Shown here piece after piece: positions 25,061 to 32,820 of a stretch of 53,522 nucleotides of DNA. Position 1 is the first letter of the stretch, and every line of letters starts with the position of its first letter. The position numbers were made by a program, and so were the translations under genes. Origin of the DNA: Xanthobacteraceae bacterium (GTDB lineage Bacteria > Pseudomonadota > Alphaproteobacteria > Rhizobiales > Xanthobacteraceae); assembly GCA_029239875.1 (NCBI GenBank), contig JARBUD010000030.1, positions 1 through 53,522 on the forward strand, read 5' to 3'. The notes beneath the pieces were generated by a model, which saw only the letters and a list, made by a program, of their open reading frames with translations, was not told the DNA's origin and did no database searches.

Positions 25061-26055
25061 GCGCGCTGCTCGAAAGGCTGGAGCGTCACCGCTGGGTGTG
25101 GTCGGCGCTGGGGGTGCTGATCCTCTGGGCGATCCTGTCGGCGACCACCGGCCGGTTCAGCCTGCACTCGCTCTCGGGCGTCGCGGTGTCGGCGAGCTTC
25201 CTCACGCTGGTCGCGCTCGGCCAGATGCTGGTGGTGACGACGGGACGGGGCAATATCGACCTCTCCATCGCCAGCGTTCTGACGCTCAGCGCCTATGCCG
25301 GCATCATCGTCGCCGCCGGCGCGGACGCCCGCCTGCCGCTGGCCCTCGTGGCGGTCGTCGGCATCGGCCTCGTCACGGGCGCGGTGAATGCGGTGCTGGT
25401 GGTGCTGTTCCGCATCCCGGCGATCATCGCCACGCTGGCGACAGGCTATATCCTCGCCACCGGCACGCTGATCGCCAATCGCTGGGCGGCGGGCTTCTCC
25501 ATGAGCCCGTTCCTCAAGACGCTGGCGGCGGGCCGCATCGAAGGCGTGCCGGTCATCCTGATCATCGCGCTGGTGGCAGTCGCTCTGGTGGGCCTGCTGC
25601 TCCGCCGCACCGTCTATGGCCGCCGGCTCTCGGCGGTCGGGCAGAACGAGCGGGCGGCGGCACTGGCGGGCATCCACACCGGCCGCGTGGTAGCGTCCGC
25701 CTTCCTCGCCTCGGCGACGCTGGCGGCGGTCACCGGCATGCTGCTTGGCGCCTATGTCGGCGGGGCCTTCCTCGAGATGGGCCAGCCCTATCTGCTGCAA
25801 TCCCTCGGCGCCGTGGTGCTGGGCGGCTCGCTGATCTTCGGCGGCTCCTCCACCGCGCTCGGTACGCTGTGCGGGGCCTTCCTGCTGATTCTCATCGTCA
25901 CCACCATGCAGATCGCCGGCCTGCCGGCCGGCACGCAGGACATCGTGCAGGGACTGGTCGTCATCGCCGTGCTGGCGCTGGCGGGCGGACGGGCGGTGAG
26001 CCGCCGGCGGGCTCTCTCGCCCGCCGCGCAGCCGGCTGAGGCGGCGAAGCCATGA
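25057..26055 (+). CDS. sugar ABC transporter permease, RbsC-like
   Basis: This 332-residue polytopic protein is a BPD_transp_2 permease with LVALGQMLVVTTGRGNIDLS, the conserved EAA-like region VYGRRLSAVGQNERAAALAG and the C-terminal GAVVLGGSLIFGGSSTALG. It overlaps the fused ATPase-permease by ATGA and the lactonase gene by another ATGA, so all three are translationally coupled. With the permease half of the fusion it would complete a heterodimeric membrane channel. The Shine-Dalgarno sequence GGGAGG lies inside the preceding gene. Confidence 0.92.
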   Translation: MSALLERLERHRWVWSALGVLILWAILSATTGRFSLHSLSGVAVSASFLTLVALGQMLVVTTGRGNIDLSIASVLTLSAYAGIIVAAGADARLPLALVAVVGIGLVTGAVNAVLVVLFRIPAIIATLATGYILATGTLIANRWAAGFSMSPFLKTLAAGRIEGVPVILIIALVAVALVGLLLRRTVYGRRLSAVGQNERAAALAGIHTGRVVASAFLASATLAAVTGMLLGAYVGGAFLEMGQPYLLQSLGAVVLGGSLIFGGSSTALGTLCGAFLLILIVTTMQIAGLPAGTQDIVQGLVVIAVLALAGGRAVSRRRALSPAAQPAEAAKP

Positions 26056-27974
26056 GCGATGCCATCCTTCCGGATGCGCGCCGGCTCGCGCTGTTCGGCA
26101 CCGACGAACCGGAGCCGGTACACCGGCGGCTCGCGGCGGGAGCGCTGAGCTGCGAGCTGATCGACGGCAATCTGCGCAACATCCGCTTCAACGACGTCGA
26201 GGTCCTCAGGGCGATTTCCTTCGTCGTGCGCGACAAGGACTGGGGGACGCATGCGCCGCTCATCCGCGACCTCGCGGTCGAGGAGGACGCCGATGGTTTC
26301 TATGTGAGCTACACCGCCGAGTGCACGGGTGGGGAAGGCGAGCGGCTCATCTATCGCGCCAACATCTCTGGAAGCGGCGCCCATCTCGCCTTCGAAGGCG
26401 AAGCCGTCCCGGAAGGCGACTTCCTCACCAATCGCTGCGGCTTCACCATCCTGCATCCCATCGTAGGCCTCGCCGGCGAGCCGGCGGAGGTCACCCATGT
26501 TGACGGCACCGTCGAGCGCTCGCGCTTTCCGGACCTGATCGAGCCCCTGCAGCCATTCATGGGGATGCGGGCGATCAGCCACCAGGTGGCGCCGGGGGTG
26601 CGGGCGACCTGCCGCATGGAGGGCGACAGCTTCGAGATGGAGGACCAGCGCAACTGGTCGGACGCCTCCTACAAGACCTATGTCCGCCCGCTCGCTCTGC
26701 CCTGGCCCTATGTGTTGCCGGCCGGCGCGCCGGTGCGGCAGCTGGTGCGGCTGGACATCGAGGCGAAGGGCTCGTCCGCCGGTGCGAAGCGCGACGATGA
26801 GCCGGTGGCGGTCACGCTCGGCGGAGCGCACGGCCGGCTGCCGACCTTCGGGCTGGTGGTCACGCCGCAGGAGGCCGCCGCCAGCCTGGACGCGCTGGAC
26901 ATGCTCGCGGAGATCGCGCCGCAGACGCTGCTGTTCCATTTCGATCCCATTGCCGGACATGGTGCCGCCGATCTGGCGGCGTTCGCCCGGATTGCGCAGG
27001 CGTATCCCGGCGAATGCGTGCTGGAATGCGTCGCCGCATGCGAGGGGCCGCCCGGCGCCGAATTCGGCGCGGTGGCGGAGCAGGTGCGGGCGGCGGGGCT
27101 GCGGCTCGACGCCATTGCCGTCAGCCCATCGGTCGACCGCCGCTCGACGCCGCCCGGGAGCGTGTGGCCGCCCTGCCCGCCGCTCGACGAGGTCTATGCC
27201 GCCGCGCGCCGGGCTTTCCCGGAGCTGCGGCTCGGGGGCGGAATGTTCAGCTATTTCACCGAGCTGAACCGCAAGCGGCCGCCGGTGGAGCGGCTGGACT
27301 ATGTCACGCACTGCACCTGCCCGATCGTGCATGATGCCGACGACCGGTCGGTCATGCAGTCGCTGGAGGCGCTTCCCTTCATCCTGCGCTCGACCTGGGC
27401 GATCATCGGGCCGGGCAAGCCCTACCGCATCGGCCCGTCCACCATCGGCATGCGGCAGAATCCCTATGGTTCGCGGGTGATGCCGAACCCCGAGCGGCGC
27501 CGGATGACCATGGCCGAGATCGACCCGCGGCAGGACGGATTGTTCGCCGCCGCCTGGATGGTCGGCTACGCCGCCCGGCTGGCGGAAGCGGGAGTGGAAA
27601 GCTTCGTCGGCGCGGCGCTCACCGGCCCGTTCGGGCTGATCGCACCGGACGCGGCGTCGGGCGGGACGCGCCTCAGGCCCGTCGGCCATGCCGCCAAATT
27701 CCTGGCCGGCTTGGGCGGCGCTGCGGCATTCGCGGTTGCGTCGAGCGCTCCCTCGAAGGTGCTCGCGCTCGGCGGCGAACCGGCTCCGGGGCAACGCGTG
27801 CTGCTGGTCGCCAACCTCACCGGCAGGGAGCAGTCGGTCCGCCTCCCCTTCGGCGGGACCGCCCTTATTCTGGATGAACGCACCGTCCTCGCCGGCGAGG
27901 AGCCGCGCCGCGCGACGCTTGCCGACGGGTCCGTGCTCCTGCCCGCCTATGCCGTCATGCGCCTGGAGGCCTGA
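26052..27974 (+). CDS. apnL: D-apionate lactonase-like protein
   Basis: This 640-residue protein matches the D-apionate lactonase ApnL family at its N-terminus as I recall it (LALFGTDEPEP, GNLRNIRFNDVEVLRAISFV and VRDKDWGTHAP). A TIM-barrel-like middle (LLFHFDPIAGHG, LRLGGGMFSYFTELNRKRPP, VTHCTCPIVHDADDRSVMQ) and a beta-rich end follow. ApnL hydrolyses D-apionolactone to D-apionate in the D-apiose pathway. The assignment is reinforced by ApnO-like, OiaK-like and RuBisCO-like genes in the facing operon. No signal peptide, so cytoplasmic. It is the last gene of the ABC operon and converges on the GntR gene with a 5-bp gap. No D-apiose dehydrogenase gene is in the window. Confidence 0.82.
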   Translation: MSDAILPDARRLALFGTDEPEPVHRRLAAGALSCELIDGNLRNIRFNDVEVLRAISFVVRDKDWGTHAPLIRDLAVEEDADGFYVSYTAECTGGEGERLIYRANISGSGAHLAFEGEAVPEGDFLTNRCGFTILHPIVGLAGEPAEVTHVDGTVERSRFPDLIEPLQPFMGMRAISHQVAPGVRATCRMEGDSFEMEDQRNWSDASYKTYVRPLALPWPYVLPAGAPVRQLVRLDIEAKGSSAGAKRDDEPVAVTLGGAHGRLPTFGLVVTPQEAAASLDALDMLAEIAPQTLLFHFDPIAGHGAADLAAFARIAQAYPGECVLECVAACEGPPGAEFGAVAEQVRAAGLRLDAIAVSPSVDRRSTPPGSVWPPCPPLDEVYAAARRAFPELRLGGGMFSYFTELNRKRPPVERLDYVTHCTCPIVHDADDRSVMQSLEALPFILRSTWAIIGPGKPYRIGPSTIGMRQNPYGSRVMPNPERRRMTMAEIDPRQDGLFAAAWMVGYAARLAEAGVESFVGAALTGPFGLIAPDAASGGTRLRPVGHAAKFLAGLGGAAAFAVASSAPSKVLALGGEPAPGQRVLLVANLTGREQSVRLPFGGTALILDERTVLAGEEPRRATLADGSVLLPAYAVMRLEA

Positions 27975-27979
27975 CGGGG

Positions 27980-28690
27980 TCAGCTCTGCCGGGTGAACAG
28001 GGCGCTGGAGCGGTCGAGGTGCTTGACCATGATCGCCTCGGCGCCGTCCGGGTCATGGTTGGCGATGTGGTCGATGATCTGCTCGTGCTCGACCAGGGTG
28101 ACGTTCTCGCGGCCGGACCAGGTCAGCATCTCCGTGTAGTACTGGCGAAGCCATGACAGCATGGATTCGCTGACCGCCTCGAAGATCGGATTGCCGGAGA
28201 TGGCGGCGATCCGGGTGTGGAACCGCATGTCCAGGCCGATGAACTGCTTGGGCTCCTCCACCGCCTTGGCCTGCTGATCCAGTATGTCGCGCAGGCGCTT
28301 GATGTCCTCGGCCGTGGCGCGCTGCGCCGCTTCGCGGGCCATGCCCCGCTCGAAGAAGCGCCGCGCCTGCTTGAGGTGCTCGAGACTGTCCGGCGAAGCC
28401 GACAGCAGGATCTGCGCGGAGAGGTCCACCTGCTGGAACAGCGAGCGAGCCGAGAGCTGCTGCACGCGCGCCCGCTCGCCATGGGTGATGGTGATCAGGC
28501 CGATACCTGCCAGGGCCTGCATCGCCTCCCGGATGGCCGGACGGCCGACGCCGAAGCGTTCCATCAGGTCACGTTCGGAGGGCATGGCGTCGCCGGGGCC
28601 GAGCTCGCCCGAGGTGATCAGCGTCTTCAGGCGATCGAAGACCTCATGCGACAGCTTTCGGCGCACTATGGTGTCGGAAACATCAGCCAT
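27980..28690 (-). CDS. GntR family regulator, FCD subfamily, of the apionate locus
   Basis: This 236-residue regulator has an N-terminal winged helix (SERDLMERFGVGRPAIREAMQ at about residues 38-58, then ERARV) and an FCD effector domain whose candidate metal ligands lie in GLDMRFHTRIAAISGN and VEHEQIIDHIANHD. CAGGAG precedes the ATG by 8 bases. It is the seventh and last gene of the RuBisCO-like/kinase/oxidoisomerase/TRAP operon. It is a good candidate to bind the 16-bp element shared by both operons and the TGGT-N11-ACCA site just upstream of itself. The effector may be apionate or a downstream keto acid; that is inference. Confidence 0.9.
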   Translation of the reverse strand: MADVSDTIVRRKLSHEVFDRLKTLITSGELGPGDAMPSERDLMERFGVGRPAIREAMQALAGIGLITITHGERARVQQLSARSLFQQVDLSAQILLSASPDSLEHLKQARRFFERGMAREAAQRATAEDIKRLRDILDQQAKAVEEPKQFIGLDMRFHTRIAAISGNPIFEAVSESMLSWLRQYYTEMLTWSGRENVTLVEHEQIIDHIANHDPDGAEAIMVKHLDRSSALFTRQS

Positions 28691-28755
28691 TCATACGCTC
28701 CTGTCCGCACCTGACGCTCGATCTGTCCCGCCGCCGGTTCGCTGCCGGTTCGTTC

Positions 28756-28774
28756 TGGTGCATTCAGCATACCA
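28756..28774. promoter_or_regulatory. TGGT-N11-ACCA candidate operator upstream of the GntR gene
   Basis: The 19-bp sequence TGGTGCATTCAGCATACCA lies in the 107-bp gap between dctM and the GntR gene. Only its outer four bases on each side are complementary, in the TGGT...ACCA arrangement common to FCD-GntR operators. It may let the regulator control its own expression. Confidence 0.35.
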
Positions 28775-28797
28775 CCGGCTCTCGCGCCGCGCACGGC

Positions 28798-30078
28798 TCA
28801 ATGACCGATAAAGCGCAGCGGCCATAGGACGAGCTGCGGGAACAGCACCAGCAGGAAAAGCACGACGAACTGGGCGATCATGAAGGGCGTGACGGCCTTC
28901 ATGAGCGGCTCCAGCCGGATCCGGGCGACGCCGGAAACCACGTTCAGCACGGTGCCGACCGGCGGCGTGATCAGGCCGATCGAATTGTTCACGATGAACA
29001 GCACGCCGAAATAAACGGGATCGATGCCGGCCGCCTTGACGATGGGCATCAGCACCGGCGTCAGGATCAGGATGGTCGGCGTCATGTCCATCGCGGTGCC
29101 GACGATGATCACCACCGCCATGATGGCGAGCAGCAGCAGCGTCGGGCTGTCGAGCAGCGGCTCGAGCATGGCGACGAGGTCGCCGGTGATGTCGGACACG
29201 GTGATGAGCCAGGAGGCGACCAGCGCCGCCGCCACAAGGAACATGACCACCGCCGTAGTCTTCGCCGCGGTGACGAAGACGTCGAACAGCTCGGTGACCT
29301 TCAATTCGCGATAGACGCAGGTCGCCACGAACAGCGAGTAGACCGCCGCCACTACGGCCGATTCGGTGGGCGTGAAGACGCCGAGCTTCAGCCCGAAGAT
29401 GATGATGACCGGCAGCATCAGCGCCCAGATGCCGTCGACCAGCGCCTTGAGGAGCGCGGCGCCGCTCTGGCGCGGCGGGGGCTCGATGTTCTCCTTGCGC
29501 ACCTCCCACCACCAGGCGAGCGCGAGCGCGAAACCGATGAGCAGGCCCGGCACCAGCCCCGCCAGGAACAGCTTGGTGATCGAGACGCCGCCGATGACGC
29601 CGAAGATGACGAAGCCGATGCTCGGCGGGATGATCGGGCCGATGACGCTGGAGGCGGCGATCAGGCCGGCGGAGCGGGCCTTGTCGTGTCCCGCCCGCAC
29701 CATCATCGGCACCAGCAGGGCGGAGAGCGCGGCGGCATCCGCCACGGCCGAGCCGGACAATGCCGAGATCACGCAGGCGGCGAGGATGGCGACATAGCCG
29801 AGGCCGCCCTTCACATGGCCGACGGCGGCGAGCGCCACGTTGACGATCCGTTTGGACAGGCCGCCCGTGTTCATCAGCTCGCCGGCAAGCATGAAGAAGG
29901 GCACCGCCATCAGCGGGAAGGAATCTGCGCCATTGATCAGATTCTGCGCGACGATCTGCGGATCGAAGATGTCGAGATAGTGCATCAGCGCGATGCCTGA
30001 GAGCAGCAGCGCGAACGCGATCGGCATGCCGATCGCCATGCTCCCGAGGAGCGACAGTGAGAAGACGACGATGGTCAT
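28798..30078 (-). CDS. dctM: TRAP transporter large permease, DctM family (apionate locus)
   Basis: This 426-residue membrane protein is the DctM transport subunit. Landmarks are FPLMAVPFFMLAGELMNTGG, SALSGSAVADAAALSALLVPMM, GPIIPPSIGFVIFGVIGG and NNSIGLITPPVGTVLNV. The ATG at 30078 overlaps the dctQ stop as ATGA. It sits between dctQ and the GntR gene in the apionate operon. It shares only family-level motifs with the DctM at 13576-14856, so the two look like separate uptake systems rather than a recent duplication. Confidence 0.93.
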   Translation of the reverse strand: MTIVVFSLSLLGSMAIGMPIAFALLLSGIALMHYLDIFDPQIVAQNLINGADSFPLMAVPFFMLAGELMNTGGLSKRIVNVALAAVGHVKGGLGYVAILAACVISALSGSAVADAAALSALLVPMMVRAGHDKARSAGLIAASSVIGPIIPPSIGFVIFGVIGGVSITKLFLAGLVPGLLIGFALALAWWWEVRKENIEPPPRQSGAALLKALVDGIWALMLPVIIIFGLKLGVFTPTESAVVAAVYSLFVATCVYRELKVTELFDVFVTAAKTTAVVMFLVAAALVASWLITVSDITGDLVAMLEPLLDSPTLLLLAIMAVVIIVGTAMDMTPTILILTPVLMPIVKAAGIDPVYFGVLFIVNNSIGLITPPVGTVLNVVSGVARIRLEPLMKAVTPFMIAQFVVLFLLVLFPQLVLWPLRFIGH

Positions 30079-30671
30079 GCCGCTTCTCCCACACGGCGGG
30101 TGCCCGGTGCAGAAAGCTCGTCGGCATCGGCCGCGAGATGGCGGCGCTGCACCTCGTCGACGCTCTCCTCCTCGGATTCGCGCACGGCGATGAGCTCGGC
30201 CTCGTCCGCCCGGCCGCTCAGCACGCGCCACAGGTCGGCCAGCAGCAGCGGGATGGTGGAGACGCCGAAGACCAGCCCGACGCCGTAGAACACGGCGACC
30301 GAAGCCCCCGAGGCGGGGGCGACGACGTCCCAGTTGATGAGCGTTTGCTGCCAGGTGCCCATGATGAACAGCACGATGGCGTAGATGACGAGGCTGTGGC
30401 TCAGAATGAAGCACAGCTTCTTGCCCCACAGCGGCAGGCGCCGCACCAGCGCGTCGACGCCGAGATGGCCGCGCTCGCGCAGGGCGACGATGGAGCCGAG
30501 GAAGGTCAGCCAGACGAACATCCAGCGGGAGACCTCTTCCGACAGGGTGATGCCGGAGTTGAAGCCGTAGCGCAGCACCACATTGCCGAACACCAGCACC
30601 ACCATGCCGGCAAGCAGCAGGGCGCAGAGGATCTTCAGCAGGGTGAAGTAGGCATCCACGAGCCGGGACAT
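30075..30671 (-). CDS. dctQ: TRAP transporter small permease, DctQ family (apionate locus)
   Basis: This is a 198-residue inner-membrane protein with four hydrophobic segments (ILCALLLAGMVVLVFGNVVL, FVWLTFLGSIVAL, LSHSLVIYAIVLFIMGTW, VAVFYGVGLVFGVSTIPLLL) and the family motif RYGFNSGITLSEEVSRWMF. An acidic, charged tail of about 45 residues follows. I prefer the ATG at 30671, which has GGAG six bases upstream, to the ATG at 30683, which has none. It pairs with DctM, overlapping it by ATGA. It is separated from dctP by a 160-bp gap holding a strong stem-loop. Confidence 0.9.
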   Translation of the reverse strand: MSRLVDAYFTLLKILCALLLAGMVVLVFGNVVLRYGFNSGITLSEEVSRWMFVWLTFLGSIVALRERGHLGVDALVRRLPLWGKKLCFILSHSLVIYAIVLFIMGTWQQTLINWDVVAPASGASVAVFYGVGLVFGVSTIPLLLADLWRVLSGRADEAELIAVRESEEESVDEVQRRHLAADADELSAPGTRRVGEAA

Positions 30672-30722
30672 CCGCGTCTCCATTGGGCGTCGTTGTGAAG
30701 CGCCGGGCTATATGCAGCCGGC

Positions 30723-30764
30723 CCCGCCGCCGCTCCCGGGAGGAGGGAGAGAAGCGGCGGCGGG
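30723..30764. other. 12-bp perfect stem-loop between dctP and dctQ
   Basis: CCCGCCGCCGCT (30723-30734) pairs perfectly with AGCGGCGGCGGG (30753-30764) around an 18-nt loop. It lies in the operon between the binding-protein gene and the small permease gene. No U run follows on the minus strand. Such elements often block 3' exonucleases so that the binding-protein mRNA outlives the permease mRNA. Confidence 0.65.
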
Positions 30765-30831
30765 TCGGGTCACGGGCGCCTTAGCCGCCGGCGGCCGCCA
30801 TCAGGCGACGAAACGCGCCGGCGGCAGGGGC

Positions 30832-31842
30832 TCACTGCGAAGCGGCGATGGAATCCTGCGCCTGCTTCACCAGGTCAGCGCCGAGGGTCTCGCTGTATTT
30901 GGCGATCACCGGCTGCAGCTTGGCCTTCAGCTCGGCGAGCTGGGCCGGGGTCGGTTCGTTGATCTGCATGCCGCGCGCCTTCAGCTCGGCGATGATCTTC
31001 GCGTCCTCGGCGCGGCTGACCTGGCGCTGGTACACCTTCGCCTCGTTGCAGCTGTCGACGAAGATCTTCTGCTCGGTGGGGGAGAGCTTGTCCCAGAGCT
31101 TCTTGCTCATCATCACCGCCCACGGCGAATAGGCGTGCTTGGTGACGCTGACATATTTCTGCACCTCGTTCAGCTTGTTGACGTAGATGATGCCGAACGG
31201 GTTTTCCTGGGCGTCGATCGCGCCCGATTCCAGCGCCGTGTAGACTTCCGGCCAGGGCATCGGGACGGCATTGGCGCCCAGCGTCTTGAAGGCTTCGATA
31301 TAGACCGGGTTCTGCATTACCCGGATCTTCAGGCCGGAGACGTCCTCGGCGGTGTTGATCGGGCGCTTGCTGTTGGTGACGTTGCGGAATCCATTCTCGA
31401 AGAAGCACAGGCCGACGAGGTTCTTGTCCTGCAGCTTGGCGAGCAGCGCCTGGCCGACGGGGCCGTCGACGAGCGCGTCGGCCTGCTTCTCGTTGGCGAG
31501 CAGGAAGGGCAGGTCGAAGATCGCGTATTCCTTGACCAGGCCGACGATCGGTGCGGTCGAGGTGCCGACGATGTCCTGCACGCCCCCCTGGGTGGCGGAG
31601 ATGGTCTGGGTTTCCGAGCCGAGCTGGGTGGCCGGATAGACCTTCATCTTGATCTTGCCGCCGCTCTTCTCGTCGACGAGCGCGACGAACTTGTTCGCGC
31701 CCTGGCCGAGCGGATGGGCCTCGAAGGTGCTGTAGCCGAATTTGAGCGTGCGCTCCTGCACATCGTCGGCGGCGTGGCCGGCGATGGGAGCGGCGATGAG
31801 CGCCAGGGCGAGCGCGGTGACGAAACGGGTGTTGGCGTGCAT
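30832..31842 (-). CDS. dctP: TRAP transporter substrate-binding protein, DctP family (apionate locus)
   Basis: This 336-residue periplasmic protein has a signal peptide (ALALALIAAPIAGHA, cleavage near residue 24) and DctP features: LKFGYSTFEAHPLGQGANKF, VYPATQLGSETQTISATQGG, SGLKIRVMQNPVYIEAFKTL (with the carboxylate-binding Arg) and MPWPEVYTALESGAIDAQEN. The ATG at 31842 follows GAGGA. Strong stem-loops flank the gene on both sides (30723-30764 and 31900-31925). Lying among apnO, oiaK and a RuBisCO-like gene, it most likely captures D-apionate or a related branched aldonate. Confidence 0.92.
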   Translation of the reverse strand: MHANTRFVTALALALIAAPIAGHAADDVQERTLKFGYSTFEAHPLGQGANKFVALVDEKSGGKIKMKVYPATQLGSETQTISATQGGVQDIVGTSTAPIVGLVKEYAIFDLPFLLANEKQADALVDGPVGQALLAKLQDKNLVGLCFFENGFRNVTNSKRPINTAEDVSGLKIRVMQNPVYIEAFKTLGANAVPMPWPEVYTALESGAIDAQENPFGIIYVNKLNEVQKYVSVTKHAYSPWAVMMSKKLWDKLSPTEQKIFVDSCNEAKVYQRQVSRAEDAKIIAELKARGMQINEPTPAQLAELKAKLQPVIAKYSETLGADLVKQAQDSIAASQ

Positions 31843-31899
31843 GGGCGTTCCTCGTGGTTGATGGCTTGGTGCGGACCGTTTTCCGGTTCTCGGCACGGC

Positions 31900-31925
31900 A
31901 CGGGAGGCGGTGGGCCGCCTCCCGT
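31900..31925. other. 11-bp perfect stem-loop between apnO and dctP
   Basis: ACGGGAGGCGG (31900-31910) and its exact complement (31915-31925) enclose a 4-nt loop, giving a very stable hairpin 26 bp past the apnO stop (lower coordinates) and 58 bp before the dctP start. No U run follows on the minus strand. It may mark an RNA-processing or partial-termination point that sets off dctP as a separate mRNA segment. Confidence 0.65.
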
Positions 31926-31950
31926 AGGCATCGGCTGATACTGGCTGCGG

Positions 31951-32802
31951 TCAGGCGGCCTTCGGCGGGTTGCAGATCTCCTCGACCGAGCGCTGCACAG
32001 CCTTCGGGTCGAAGATGCGGTCCAGCCAGCCTTCCTTGAAGATCTGCGGCCGGGCCTGGTCGATGGCATAGAGCGCGCCGTCGGAGAACTTGCCCTCGGG
32101 GAACACTTCGAAGGCGATGGCGAGCTCGATGGTCAGGTGGCCGAGCAGGAAGTCGGTCGCCGCCTGGCGCGGCACGCCGCGGCGCACCGCCTCGTCGGTC
32201 GCCTCGCGCAAAGCGAGGCAGAGCGTGGCGCCGATGGTCTCGGCCAGCGCCGGCTCCATGATGGCGATCTGCTCGACGGTGCAGCGATGGGCGCGCATCA
32301 CCGGCTTGTAGATGGTGCGGGCGATCTGCTCGCAGGCGGCGTAGTGCTCCTCCGGACCCTGCATCAGCGCGCAGACGATGTGCTGCTTGGCGTGCACGCC
32401 GCCGAAGAAGTCTTTCTTCGCCTCTGCCGTCACCTCGTCGTTGAAGATCGGCGGGTGGCAGGGATGGGTGACGAAATAGGTGACGTCGTCGCGCTTGGGC
32501 AGCTCGCCGGCATGGGGGGCGGCGGCGTCGAGCATGATGATCGCCGTGCCGGGCTTCACCTTCTCGATGAAGGTGTGGGCGATCTTGCCGATCATGCGGT
32601 CGGGCACCGCCATGAGAACGGCGTCGGCGTCGGCCAGCGCGTTGTCGCCGTCGACGCAGTCGATCCCGGTCTTCTCCTTCAGGCGGGCGCGACCGGCCTC
32701 GGTGGGCTCGACATGCATCACCTCATAGGGCGAGTCCTGCAGGTTGGTGGCGAGGCGGACGCCCATCTTTCCGCCGGCACCCAGCAAAGCGATCTTCTTC
32801 AT
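31951..32802 (-). CDS. apnO: D-apionate oxidoisomerase-like dehydrogenase
   Basis: This 283-residue NAD-dependent enzyme begins with the Rossmann motif LLGAGGKMG (residues 5-13) and has a helical C-terminal half related to 6-phosphogluconate-dehydrogenase-like domains. Segments DAVLMAVPDRMIGKIAHTFI, AAAPHAGELPKRDDVTYFVT, HPCHPPIFNDE and FFGGVHAKQHIVCALMQGPE agree with the ApnO family as I recall it. ApnO converts D-apionate to 3-oxo-isoapionate by oxidation and skeletal rearrangement. I prefer the ATG at 32802; an ATG three codons earlier (32811) has a Shine-Dalgarno sequence too close to it. The gene sits 18 bp after the kinase gene. The family is clear and the substrate follows from the whole gene set. 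Confidence 0.82.
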   Translation of the reverse strand: MKKIALLGAGGKMGVRLATNLQDSPYEVMHVEPTEAGRARLKEKTGIDCVDGDNALADADAVLMAVPDRMIGKIAHTFIEKVKPGTAIIMLDAAAPHAGELPKRDDVTYFVTHPCHPPIFNDEVTAEAKKDFFGGVHAKQHIVCALMQGPEEHYAACEQIARTIYKPVMRAHRCTVEQIAIMEPALAETIGATLCLALREATDEAVRRGVPRQAATDFLLGHLTIELAIAFEVFPEGKFSDGALYAIDQARPQIFKEGWLDRIFDPKAVQRSVEEICNPPKAA

Positions 32803-32820
32803 GTCGAGCATGCTCCGTTG

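Noticed and set aside
13576..30078. The two DctPQM sets as a recent tandem duplication
   Set aside because: The binding proteins and permeases share only family-level motifs, differ in gene overlap pattern and lie on opposite strands, so they look like independent systems.
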